Shown in pieces: positions 8,737 to 16,521 of a stretch of 64,000 bases of DNA. The stretch lies in assembly GCA_046349595.1 (NCBI GenBank), contig JAXMCA010000002.1:1054001-1118000 (forward strand), in the 5' to 3' direction. This stretch comes from JACRLW01 sp046349595 (GTDB lineage: Bacteria > Planctomycetota > UBA1135 > UBA2386). The position numbers were made by a program, and so were the translations under genes. Position 1 is the first letter of the stretch; the number at the start of each line of letters is the position of its first letter. The notes beneath the pieces are model-generated. The model did not search any database and was not told the origin of the DNA. It saw only the letters and a program-made list of their open reading frames with translations.

Positions 8737-9474
8737 GTGACGACTCGCCCGAGCGGACTGTCGATCGTCGTACCGCTGTTCGACGAAGAGGACGGTGTCG
8801 AGCGATTGCTCGCTGCGCTCCGACCCGTCGTGGCGACCCTCGACAGCCGCCGCGACGTCGAGGTCATCCTGGTCGACGACGGCTCGCGCGATCGCACGCT
8901 GACGAAACTCCGCGCGGCAGTCGGCGACGGCGATCCGCGCTGGCGGGTGCTCGCCCACGAGCGCAATCGCGGCCTCACCACCGCGCTACGCACCGGCACC
9001 GACGCCGCAGCCCAGCCGCTGTGCGCCTGGCTCGACGCCGACCTCAGCTACGACCCGGCGATCCTCCTCGAGCTGTGTGCGGCACTCGACGCCGGCGCCG
9101 ACTGCGCGACCGCGTCGTGCCACGCACCGGGTGGGCGCATCGAGGGCGTCCCGCCCCTGCGCGGCTGGCTGTCGCGGCAGGCCTCGCGCTGCTACCGCAT
9201 CGCCACCGGCCGGCGCCTCTCGACCTTCACCTGCATGGTGCGCGCGCAGCGCCGCGACCTCCTGCTCCGCACCTGGCCGGAGCGCGCCGGCTTCCTCGGC
9301 GTGACCGAACAGATGCTGCGCGTGCTCGAGTCGGGGGCGCGGGTCGTCGAGGTGCCTGCCACGCTGCGCGCCCGCACCACCGGCCGCAGCAAGCTGCGGG
9401 TGTTGCGGGTGATCCGCGCCCACCTCGGTCTGATCCGCGCGGCGCGGCGCGGTCTGGGCGTCGCGAATTCCTGA
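8737..9474 (+). CDS. Glycosyltransferase family 2
   Basis: About 245 residues from GTG 8737. It opens with the GT-A strand LSIVVPLFDEEDGVERLLAA, followed by VEVILVDDGSRDRT and the DxD-type motif CAWLDADLSYDP. These match dolichol-phosphate-mannose synthase-like GT2 enzymes, which use a nucleotide sugar with a lipid-phosphate or other acceptor at the inner membrane face. It has no membrane helix of its own. A lipid-linked sugar made here could supply the ArnT-like enzyme at 3595; that link is inference. An upstream in-frame GTG near 8679 is possible. Confidence 0.85.
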   Translation: MTTRPSGLSIVVPLFDEEDGVERLLAALRPVVATLDSRRDVEVILVDDGSRDRTLTKLRAAVGDGDPRWRVLAHERNRGLTTALRTGTDAAAQPLCAWLDADLSYDPAILLELCAALDAGADCATASCHAPGGRIEGVPPLRGWLSRQASRCYRIATGRRLSTFTCMVRAQRRDLLLRTWPERAGFLGVTEQMLRVLESGARVVEVPATLRARTTGRSKLRVLRVIRAHLGLIRAARRGLGVANS

Positions 9475-9539
9475 GGGCAACCGGGCCGGGACGACGTGGT
9501 CCGGGCAGAGGCGCGGTCCCCGCGCCGGAGCCCGAAGCC

Positions 9540-12500
9540 ATGCCTCAACGAACCGAGAGACTCGACCTTGGCGATGCCGTCACGATCGCCACCTCCATCG
9601 CCCTGATCATCGCCCTGCTGGTCCTGCTCGCGCCCAGGGCGCGCGGCCAGAGCCTGGTCCGCGACATAGCACCTCCGACCGGGATCGGCGTGGGCAGCAA
9701 TCCGGGCGGCTTCACCGTCGCCGGCAACCTCGCCTTCTTCGCCGCCAACGACGGCTACGGCACCGAGCTGTGGCGCACCGACGGCACCCAGGGCGGCACC
9801 TTCCTGGTCGCCGACCTCGCGCCGGGTCAGGCCTCCTCCTCGCCCGCGGACTTCGTCGCGCTCGGCCCGGTCCTGTTCTTCACCGCCGACGCGCGCGGCA
9901 TGGGTCGCGAGCCCTGGCGCAGCGACGGCACCGCCGCGGGCACCTGGCCGCTCGGCGACCTCGTCCCCGGCGGACTCGGCTCGAGCGTGACCTCGCCGGT
10001 CGCCTTTGCGGGGCTGATCTTCTTCGTGGCCCACTTCGACGCCTTCGGCCAGCAGATCTGGATCACCGACGGCACCGCGGCCGGCACGCGCCCGCTGTTC
10101 CCGACCGCCGCAATGAACCCGAGCTTCGATCCGCGCGAACTCACCGTGGTCGGCAACCGCTTCTTCTTCTCCGCCTCCGACCTCGCGCACGGCCGCGAGC
10201 TGTGGAGCAGCGACGGCACCGTCGGCGGCACACAGTTCGTCGCCGACCTGCACGCGGGCAACGCCGGCTCCGCGCCCCACGCGTTCCGCGCCTCGGGCAA
10301 CCGCGTGTTCTTCCTCGCCGACCTCGCGGCCGGCGACACCGAGCTGTTCGTGAGCGACGGCACCGCGGCCGGCACGCACCTCACCCTCGACATCCGTCCG
10401 GGCGGTGTGGGCTCAGCAATCGGCTACCTCGCGCCGCTCGCCGGCGGGCTCGCGTTCCGCGCCGACGACGGCGTGCACGGCGCCGAACCCTGGTTCAGCG
10501 ACGGCACCGCCGGGGGCACGCGGATGATCGCCGACCTCGTCGCGGGAGCTGGGTCGAGTGACCCGCGCGACTTCACCGCCGGCGCGAACGGCAAGGTGTT
10601 CTTCATCGCCAACCTGCCGACCACAGGCTTCGAACCCTGGGTCACCGACGCCAGCGCGAACGGCACCTTCATGCTCGGCGACCTCGCCGCAGGCCTGAAC
10701 AGCTCGCAGACCTCCGGCTTCGCGGCGGCCTTCGGCGGGATCGTGTTCAGCGCGTCCGGCGTCGGTGGTGGCGAACCCTGGTTCAGCGACGGCACCGTGG
10801 CCGGCACGCTGCGCATCGCCGACGCGAATCCCGGCTCGTCGTCGTCGGCTCCCGGCGACTTCACTCCCTTCGCCGGCGGCATCGTGTTCCACGCCACCGA
10901 CGGCGCCACCGGCCAGGAACCCTGGTTCAGCAACGGAACCCCCGCCGGCACGCACCTGATCAGCGACGCCTACCGCCCGCGCGGCGACAGCAGCCCGCGT
11001 GACTTCCACGTCGCCGGCACGCGCGCGTTCTTCACCGCCGAGAACACCACGCTCGGCCGCGAGCTGTGGGGCACCGACGGCACCGCTTCCGCCACCGCGA
11101 TCGTGCGCGATCTCTCCCCCGGTTCGAGCAGCCCGCAGATCAGCGAGTTCGTGGTGTGGCGTGGCCGCCTCTGGTTCCCCGCCAATGCCGATCTGGCCGG
11201 GCTCGAGCTGTGGCAGAGCGACGGCACCAGCGCGGGCACCACGCGCGTCGCCGACATCCGCAGTGGAGTGAACGGCTCCGCGCCGCACGCGCTCGGTGTC
11301 GCACTCGACCGTCTGTTCTTCTCCGCCGACGCCGGCCAGGGCGACGAGCCCTTCGTGTCCGACGGCACCGCCGCCGGCACCGTGCAGCTCGCCGACATCG
11401 ACCCGGCGCAGGGTTCGCGCATCACCGGCTTCGTCGGCGCGGGTCCGCTGTGCTACTTCGCCGCCTGGGACGCCGCGCACGGTCGCGAGCTGTGGTGCAG
11501 CGACGGCACCCCCGCCGGCACGCGCATGGTCGCCGACCTCAACCCCGGCGTGCTCGGCTCCAGCCCGAGCGACCTGATCGCCTTCGGCGCCGAGCTCGCC
11601 TTCGTCGCCACCAGTCCGACCACCGGCACCGAGCTGTGGCTCACCGACGGCACCGCCGCCAACACCCGCGCGATCGACCTGCGCCCCGGCTCCAACGGCT
11701 CGACGCCGCAGTCGGTGATCGTCGCCAACGACCACCTGTGGTTCAGCGCCGAGGGCCCGAGCGGCGGACGAGAGCTGTGGAGCAGCGACGGCACTCTCCA
11801 GGGCACGACCCAGGTCGCCGACATCCGCTCCGGTATCGCCTCCTCCAACCCCACCGAGCTGTGCTTCACCGGCGGCAAGCTGTTCTGCTTCGCCGACGAC
11901 GGCGTGCACGGTCTCGAGCTCTTCGTCAGCGACGGCAACGGCACGCGCCTCGTCACCGACCTCGCCCCCGGCTTCGCCTCGGGCGTGATCGCCGGCACGC
12001 TCACTCCTGTCTTCGACTCGGGCTTCGTCGTGTTCGGCGGCACGAACATGGTCGACGGCATCCAGGTCTGGGCCTCCGACGGCTCTCTGCTCGGCACGCA
12101 GATGCCCGGCCGCATCGGCACCCGTCCCGGTGTCGGCGCCGTGAAGCTCGAACGCTTCCTGCCCTTCGGCAACCAGATCCTCTTCGCCTGCGATGACGGC
12201 ATCACCGGCCTCGAACCCTGGACCATCTCGCTGAGCGGCAACGGCATCGCGATGTCGCAGCCCTACGGCGAGCCGTGCACCGGCACCAATCACCTGATGC
12301 CGCGCATCGGTGCCCTCGGTGTGCCGGCGCTGGGTTCGAGCAGCTTCGCGATCACGCTGCGTGACGCGCGCCCCAACTCCGCCGCCGTGCTCAACGCGGG
12401 CTTCGCGCCCTCGTCGGTCGCCTTCGGCACGTGCAGCCTGCTGGTGCAGTTGCCCTTCGTCGCACTCGGCACGGTGCCGACCTCGGCGACCGGCGGCGCG

Positions 12501-12641
12501 AGCGTGGCACTCGCCGTCCCCAACGATCCCCGCCTGATCGGCGCCCTGCTGTTCACGCAATGGGCGATCGCCGACGCGGGCGGACCGGTGCTCGGGATCG
12601 TGACGCTGAGCGACGGGTTGCTCTTGCGGGTCGGGTGGTGA
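9540..12641 (+). CDS. Secreted ELWxTDGT-repeat (hyalin-like) protein with shared C-terminal module
   Basis: 1033 residues. An N-terminal hydrophobic segment (IATSIALIIALLVLLAPRARG) acts as signal or anchor. The body is about 16 tandem repeats of roughly 48 residues with the core ELWxSDGTxxGTxxVADLxPG, probably beta-propeller-like. The final ~130 residues (from SQPYGEPCTGTN) form a separate beta-rich domain whose pattern recurs at the C-termini of the secreted proteins at 50696, 52586 and 56431. The repeats are conserved at DNA level too (GACGGCACC). ELWxTDGT proteins are large surface or secreted proteins of planctomycetes; adhesion is plausible but unproven. Confidence 0.85.
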   Translation: MPQRTERLDLGDAVTIATSIALIIALLVLLAPRARGQSLVRDIAPPTGIGVGSNPGGFTVAGNLAFFAANDGYGTELWRTDGTQGGTFLVADLAPGQASSSPADFVALGPVLFFTADARGMGREPWRSDGTAAGTWPLGDLVPGGLGSSVTSPVAFAGLIFFVAHFDAFGQQIWITDGTAAGTRPLFPTAAMNPSFDPRELTVVGNRFFFSASDLAHGRELWSSDGTVGGTQFVADLHAGNAGSAPHAFRASGNRVFFLADLAAGDTELFVSDGTAAGTHLTLDIRPGGVGSAIGYLAPLAGGLAFRADDGVHGAEPWFSDGTAGGTRMIADLVAGAGSSDPRDFTAGANGKVFFIANLPTTGFEPWVTDASANGTFMLGDLAAGLNSSQTSGFAAAFGGIVFSASGVGGGEPWFSDGTVAGTLRIADANPGSSSSAPGDFTPFAGGIVFHATDGATGQEPWFSNGTPAGTHLISDAYRPRGDSSPRDFHVAGTRAFFTAENTTLGRELWGTDGTASATAIVRDLSPGSSSPQISEFVVWRGRLWFPANADLAGLELWQSDGTSAGTTRVADIRSGVNGSAPHALGVALDRLFFSADAGQGDEPFVSDGTAAGTVQLADIDPAQGSRITGFVGAGPLCYFAAWDAAHGRELWCSDGTPAGTRMVADLNPGVLGSSPSDLIAFGAELAFVATSPTTGTELWLTDGTAANTRAIDLRPGSNGSTPQSVIVANDHLWFSAEGPSGGRELWSSDGTLQGTTQVADIRSGIASSNPTELCFTGGKLFCFADDGVHGLELFVSDGNGTRLVTDLAPGFASGVIAGTLTPVFDSGFVVFGGTNMVDGIQVWASDGSLLGTQMPGRIGTRPGVGAVKLERFLPFGNQILFACDDGITGLEPWTISLSGNGIAMSQPYGEPCTGTNHLMPRIGALGVPALGSSSFAITLRDARPNSAAVLNAGFAPSSVAFGTCSLLVQLPFVALGTVPTSATGGASVALAVPNDPRLIGALLFTQWAIADAGGPVLGIVTLSDGLLLRVGW

Positions 12642-12673
12642 AGGCTCCAGGCGAGGGATGAGGGCGTCTCGTC

Positions 12674-12685
12674 CTCCCGCGGGAG
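12674..12685. promoter_or_regulatory. 12-bp palindrome covering the ribosome binding site of the CHAT-NACHT-FGE gene
   Basis: CTCCCGCGGGAG is a perfect palindrome. Its right arm is the Shine-Dalgarno (GGGAG, 7 nt before ATG 12693), which supports that start and gives a possible operator or RBS-masking site. A related CCCGCGGG lies in the promoter region of the second receptor (24191-24198). Confidence 0.35.
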
Positions 12686-12692
12686 ATCGGCT

Positions 12693-15600
12693 ATGGAGAG
12701 GGCGGAAGGTCCTCTCAGCTCGATGAGCAGTCACGCCGACGTCCGCCTGCATTTCGCGCACGACCCGTCGACCGACGAGCTGGTCGTGGCGATGCGGCTG
12801 CCGAGCGACGATGTGCGCGACCCACCGCGGGAGATGCGCCTCGCGACGGCGCAGCGGCGCGCCCTCGCGCGATGGTCGGAGCGGCTGCGCCAGGGCGGCT
12901 CCAACGACCATGCCTTGCGCGGCCTGGCGATCGCCGTCGAGAAGGCCTTCGTGCGCAGCGAGCGACGCGGGCCCGCACCGCTCGAACCGCTGTTGCTGCT
13001 CACGGCGCCGGAGGCCGGAGTCGCCCTGCCGGCGCGGCGCGTGATCGTCGAGGGTGCCGAAGCCGGCGCGATCCTGCTCGAGGCCTGCGGTGCAGCGGGG
13101 CACTGGCCCGGGCTCACCGATCACTGGCAATGGGTGCACCACCTGCCCCCGGCCGAGGGGCGAGTCGGGGAGGCCGTGGTGGTGCCGGATTCGACGCGGA
13201 TCCGCGCGCTCTGCGTGATCGGCTCGCACGAGGGCGCGGGGCATCTGACCAACGACCGACACGACGCATTGCAGGTCCTGCGCGGCCTGCGCGCGTCGTC
13301 GCTCGACCTGCGCTTCGTGATCGCCGCGTCGGAGCGAGACGCACTGCTCGCGGCCGCCGGGAGTTCCGGACTCGACGACGTCGTGCACTGGCTCCGCTCC
13401 TCGCCGCCGAATCTGGCGATCGCGACCGACGTCGGCCCCCTCGCCGAGGAGATCGCGAAGGGTCGCGAACTCCTGCTCTGGCTCGGTCACAGCGACGCGG
13501 ATCCGCGCGACGCCGCGCCGGCCTCCGCGCTGCTCCTGGCCGGCACGCCCGAGTCGGCGCCTTCCGCGCAGCGCCTGACCTTCGTGCGGCTGGCCGGGTT
13601 GCTGCGTGACAAGCCGACGCGCCTCTGCGCCCTGATGGCGTGCCGCGTTGAACCCGGTGTCGCCGCGCGTCTGCTCGAAGCCGTCGATCACGTGGTGATC
13701 ACCGAGGGCTTCGTGCCCACCGGTGACGCTGCAGGTTTCGCGGGCAAGCTGCTCGATTGTCTCGCCCATCTCGATCCGGTCAGCGAAGCGGTGCGCATCG
13801 CGCGCACGTCCTTCGCGCCGGTGCACCGCTGGCAGGTGCAGTATTGGACGCGCACCCTCGACCCGCGGCCCTTCGTGGATCGCAAGGCGCGTGCGGTGGC
13901 GGTGTACCTGACGAAGACACCTCATCGACCCGCGGAAGAGGAGTCAGCGGTGTTCGCGCCCGGCCCCGACTGGCACGCGACGCGCGCGATCGAACTCGCG
14001 GTGGGCTCTGACTCCATGCCGTCGTTGCACGATCGACGGGGCCTCGTGGGTGAATGGATCTGGTGGGGAGGGCGTCCGATCTCCAGTCCGACGCTGCGCA
14101 GTCTGCTCACGCGCAACCCCGCCGGCGACTCGACGCGGGCCGGTCGTTGGCTCGTCCTCGGCGAGCCGGGCTCCGGCAAGTCGACGATGCTCCAGCGCGA
14201 GCGCGTGTTGCTCGCGCTCGAAGCGAATCGGCCCTTCGTCCCGGTGTTCGTGAAGCTCGCGCACTGGGCGCGCGACAAGCGCAGGCTGCGCACCGGACGC
14301 GACCGCTTCGAGATCGAGGACTACGTCGAGAAGCGCTTCGAGATGGGCGGCAGCGGCCTCGCCGAAGGCCTGATCGAGCGCGCCAGGCTCGGCGAGGTCT
14401 GCTACCTCCTCGACGGCCTCGACGAGGTCCCCGACCGCAAGGGCTGCGACGAAAGCGTCACCGAGCTGCTGACCAAGCTCGCCGAGGAACGACCGCTGTG
14501 TCCGATCGTGGTCACCTCGCGGCCGATCGAAGCGCGCAACTATGTGCTCGGTGCCTACACGCGCTGCGAGGTGCGACCGCTGAGTCGCGAACGTCAGATC
14601 GAACTGCTCACGCTGCGCTACGAGGGCGACCGGAACCGCGCGGGAGCGCTGCTCGACGGCCTCGCCGACAACCCGACCGTGCAGGAGCTGGCGCGCAATC
14701 CGCTGTTCCTCACCATCTTCGCGATGACCTCGGGTAAGGGTTCGCGCAAGGACCTGCGCCCGCACGACGTGCTCGACGCCTGCATCACGGAGCTGCTGGA
14801 AGGCCGGCACCGGAAGAAGCCGATCGCCTGGCCGGCAGCGGCGAGCCTCAACAAGCGCCTCAGCGTCCTCGTCTACCTCGCCTTCGCCGCCACGCAGAAG
14901 CTCAGCGACGAGGTCGACGACGACGCGCTCCGCGACTCCTTCGCCGCGCTCGGCGGCGATCTCGGTGCACTTCTCAAATGTCTGCACCAGACCGGCCTGA
15001 TCCGCCCCGCGCCGAGCGACGGCCTCGTCACCACCGGCTGGTCCTTCGCCCACCGCCAGCTCGCGGAAGCCCTGGTCAGCCGCGAACTCGCCGCGCGCTG
15101 GGCGAAGGGCGGCGGCGATCGCGCATCCGTCGGCGAACTCGCCCGCGAGCTGTGCAGCGGCGACGGCGAGGAGCGCGAACGCCGCCTGCACTTCTGGGCC
15201 GAGCCCTTCGCGCTGATGGCCGGGCGCGTCGGCGAGCACGGTCCGGACGCCATCGTGCAGACCCTGATCGACGACCAAGCCACGCGGCCGATCGGCCTGC
15301 GTGCGCTGATCAATGCGCACCGCCTCTCCCCGGACACCATCGCCGCCACCTTCGGCAAGCTCGAGGACTGGGAGGACCGCCGCCGCGTGATCGAGGGCCT
15401 GCTCGAGCGCGTGCCGCAGGACCAGGTCGTCCCGCTGCTCGCGCGCCTCGGCAGGAGCACGAGCGAGGGCAACGACCTGTTCTTCCTCTGGCTGCAGCTC
15501 GAACGCCTCGAAGTTCTCGGTGGCGCGCGCGGTGCGCAGGCGTGTGCCGCACGCAAGCAGCTCTTCGATCATCTGGAACCGCGTGAAGACGAGATGCGTG

Positions 15601-16391
15601 GGGCCTTCAGTCATGTTCCGGGTCGACCCGGACATCGGGCCTTCTGCCGCATCGCACCCGGCGTCTTCGACATGGGAGACGACATCGTGGGCTGGGAGCG
15701 CGACGTCGCGATCGAGCACGAGTTCTGGATCGGCGCCACGGCGGTCACGGTCGGTCAGTACCGCCTCTTCGACCCGCGCCATCGATGCACGGTGGCGCGC
15801 GAGCTTCGCCCGGTGACCGTCGAGGGGAAGAGTGAGCAGCAGGCCCGCGACCGCTACCCAGTCGTCGACGTGACCTGGTACGCCTGCGTGTCCTTCGCGC
15901 GCTGGCTCAGCCGCTGGCAGCACCTCCTCCCGCGCGAGAACCTCAACCAGGGAGACCTAGCCGCAACACTCCCTTCCGAAGCGCAATGGGAATACGCAGC
16001 ACGCGCTGGAGGACCACCCGGGCAGCGCTTCTGGTTCGGCAACGATGACAAAGCCCTTGCCGCACACAGCAGGACGGCGTCGGCCGAGAACGCCCCATTC
16101 CCGGTGGCGACGGCCAGCGAGTCCGAAACTCCTCCGCCCAGTCCCTGCGGGCTCTTCGACGTTCACGGTGGGGTGTGGGAGTGGTGCGCCAACGAATACG
16201 ACGGCGATCGGCGCGCGGAGCGCATCGGGATTTCGGCCAGCGCCTCGTCGCGCGTGCTCCGTGGCGGCTCGATCCTCAACGACCCCGGCAGCTGCCGCTC
16301 CGCCTTCCGCAGCTTCTTCCCTCCCGCGTTCAGCTACCGGCTTTTCGGCTTCCGCGTCGTCCTCGCCGTCCGGTCCCCAGGCTCGGAGTAG
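12693..16391 (+). CDS. CHAT-NACHT-FGE giant protein A, candidate DGR-diversified receptor
   Basis: 1232 residues. N-terminal ~400: CHAT (caspase-like) peptidase, with a candidate catalytic His 266 in LLLWLGHSD and Cys 317 in LCALMACRVE, and a typical CHAT end (FAGKLLDCL..SEAVRIART). Middle: NACHT NTPase with Walker A GEPGSGKST (about 490), Walker B CYLLDGLDEV (about 570) and IVVTSRP. Then a long helical region. From about 980: formylglycine-generating-enzyme (FGE)-type domain with C-type-lectin fold (LPSEAQWEYAARAGG, GLFDVHGGVWEWC). Residues about 1194-1218 lie in the variable cassette shared with protein B. By family logic, the FGE domain senses, NACHT oligomerises and CHAT cleaves. Gene stands alone on +, convergent with the S8 gene. 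Confidence 0.88.
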   Translation: MERAEGPLSSMSSHADVRLHFAHDPSTDELVVAMRLPSDDVRDPPREMRLATAQRRALARWSERLRQGGSNDHALRGLAIAVEKAFVRSERRGPAPLEPLLLLTAPEAGVALPARRVIVEGAEAGAILLEACGAAGHWPGLTDHWQWVHHLPPAEGRVGEAVVVPDSTRIRALCVIGSHEGAGHLTNDRHDALQVLRGLRASSLDLRFVIAASERDALLAAAGSSGLDDVVHWLRSSPPNLAIATDVGPLAEEIAKGRELLLWLGHSDADPRDAAPASALLLAGTPESAPSAQRLTFVRLAGLLRDKPTRLCALMACRVEPGVAARLLEAVDHVVITEGFVPTGDAAGFAGKLLDCLAHLDPVSEAVRIARTSFAPVHRWQVQYWTRTLDPRPFVDRKARAVAVYLTKTPHRPAEEESAVFAPGPDWHATRAIELAVGSDSMPSLHDRRGLVGEWIWWGGRPISSPTLRSLLTRNPAGDSTRAGRWLVLGEPGSGKSTMLQRERVLLALEANRPFVPVFVKLAHWARDKRRLRTGRDRFEIEDYVEKRFEMGGSGLAEGLIERARLGEVCYLLDGLDEVPDRKGCDESVTELLTKLAEERPLCPIVVTSRPIEARNYVLGAYTRCEVRPLSRERQIELLTLRYEGDRNRAGALLDGLADNPTVQELARNPLFLTIFAMTSGKGSRKDLRPHDVLDACITELLEGRHRKKPIAWPAAASLNKRLSVLVYLAFAATQKLSDEVDDDALRDSFAALGGDLGALLKCLHQTGLIRPAPSDGLVTTGWSFAHRQLAEALVSRELAARWAKGGGDRASVGELARELCSGDGEERERRLHFWAEPFALMAGRVGEHGPDAIVQTLIDDQATRPIGLRALINAHRLSPDTIAATFGKLEDWEDRRRVIEGLLERVPQDQVVPLLARLGRSTSEGNDLFFLWLQLERLEVLGGARGAQACAARKQLFDHLEPREDEMRGAFSHVPGRPGHRAFCRIAPGVFDMGDDIVGWERDVAIEHEFWIGATAVTVGQYRLFDPRHRCTVARELRPVTVEGKSEQQARDRYPVVDVTWYACVSFARWLSRWQHLLPRENLNQGDLAATLPSEAQWEYAARAGGPPGQRFWFGNDDKALAAHSRTASAENAPFPVATASESETPPPSPCGLFDVHGGVWEWCANEYDGDRRAERIGISASASSRVLRGGSILNDPGSCRSAFRSFFPPAFSYRLFGFRVVLAVRSPGSE
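16240..16391 (+). repeat. Candidate DGR variable region VR-A at the 3' end of protein A
   Basis: Matches the 3' end of protein B (20195-20343, other strand). 5' flank: 32 identical bases. Core, codons at 16272-16346: 19 differences, 17 of them at codon positions 1 or 2. 3' flank to 16388: one difference (16368) in about 42 bases. Homology continues past the TAG stop (GATCGGCAAT). These are the traits of adenine-directed DGR mutagenesis with an invariant homing flank. The template repeat was not found in this window. Confidence 0.75.
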
Positions 16392-16521
16392 GCCTTCGAA
16401 GATCGGCAATTGGCAATGCGCTGGTTCCGCGGAAGGCCTGCCCTGGTGCGGCTGATTCCTTCCGCACCTGCTGGACCGAGCCCCCACGAGACGCAGCCTC
16501 CATTCGGCCTCCTTGCCCCGC

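Noticed and set aside
9700..12100. CRISPR-like regular repeats
   Set aside because: The ~145-bp period comes from coding repeats of the ELWxTDGT protein; there are no direct repeats with unique spacers.
10413..13925. 1170-residue frame on the - strand
   Set aside because: It is antisense to the ELWxTDGT repeats and the start of the CHAT-NACHT gene; its repetitive pattern only mirrors those repeats.
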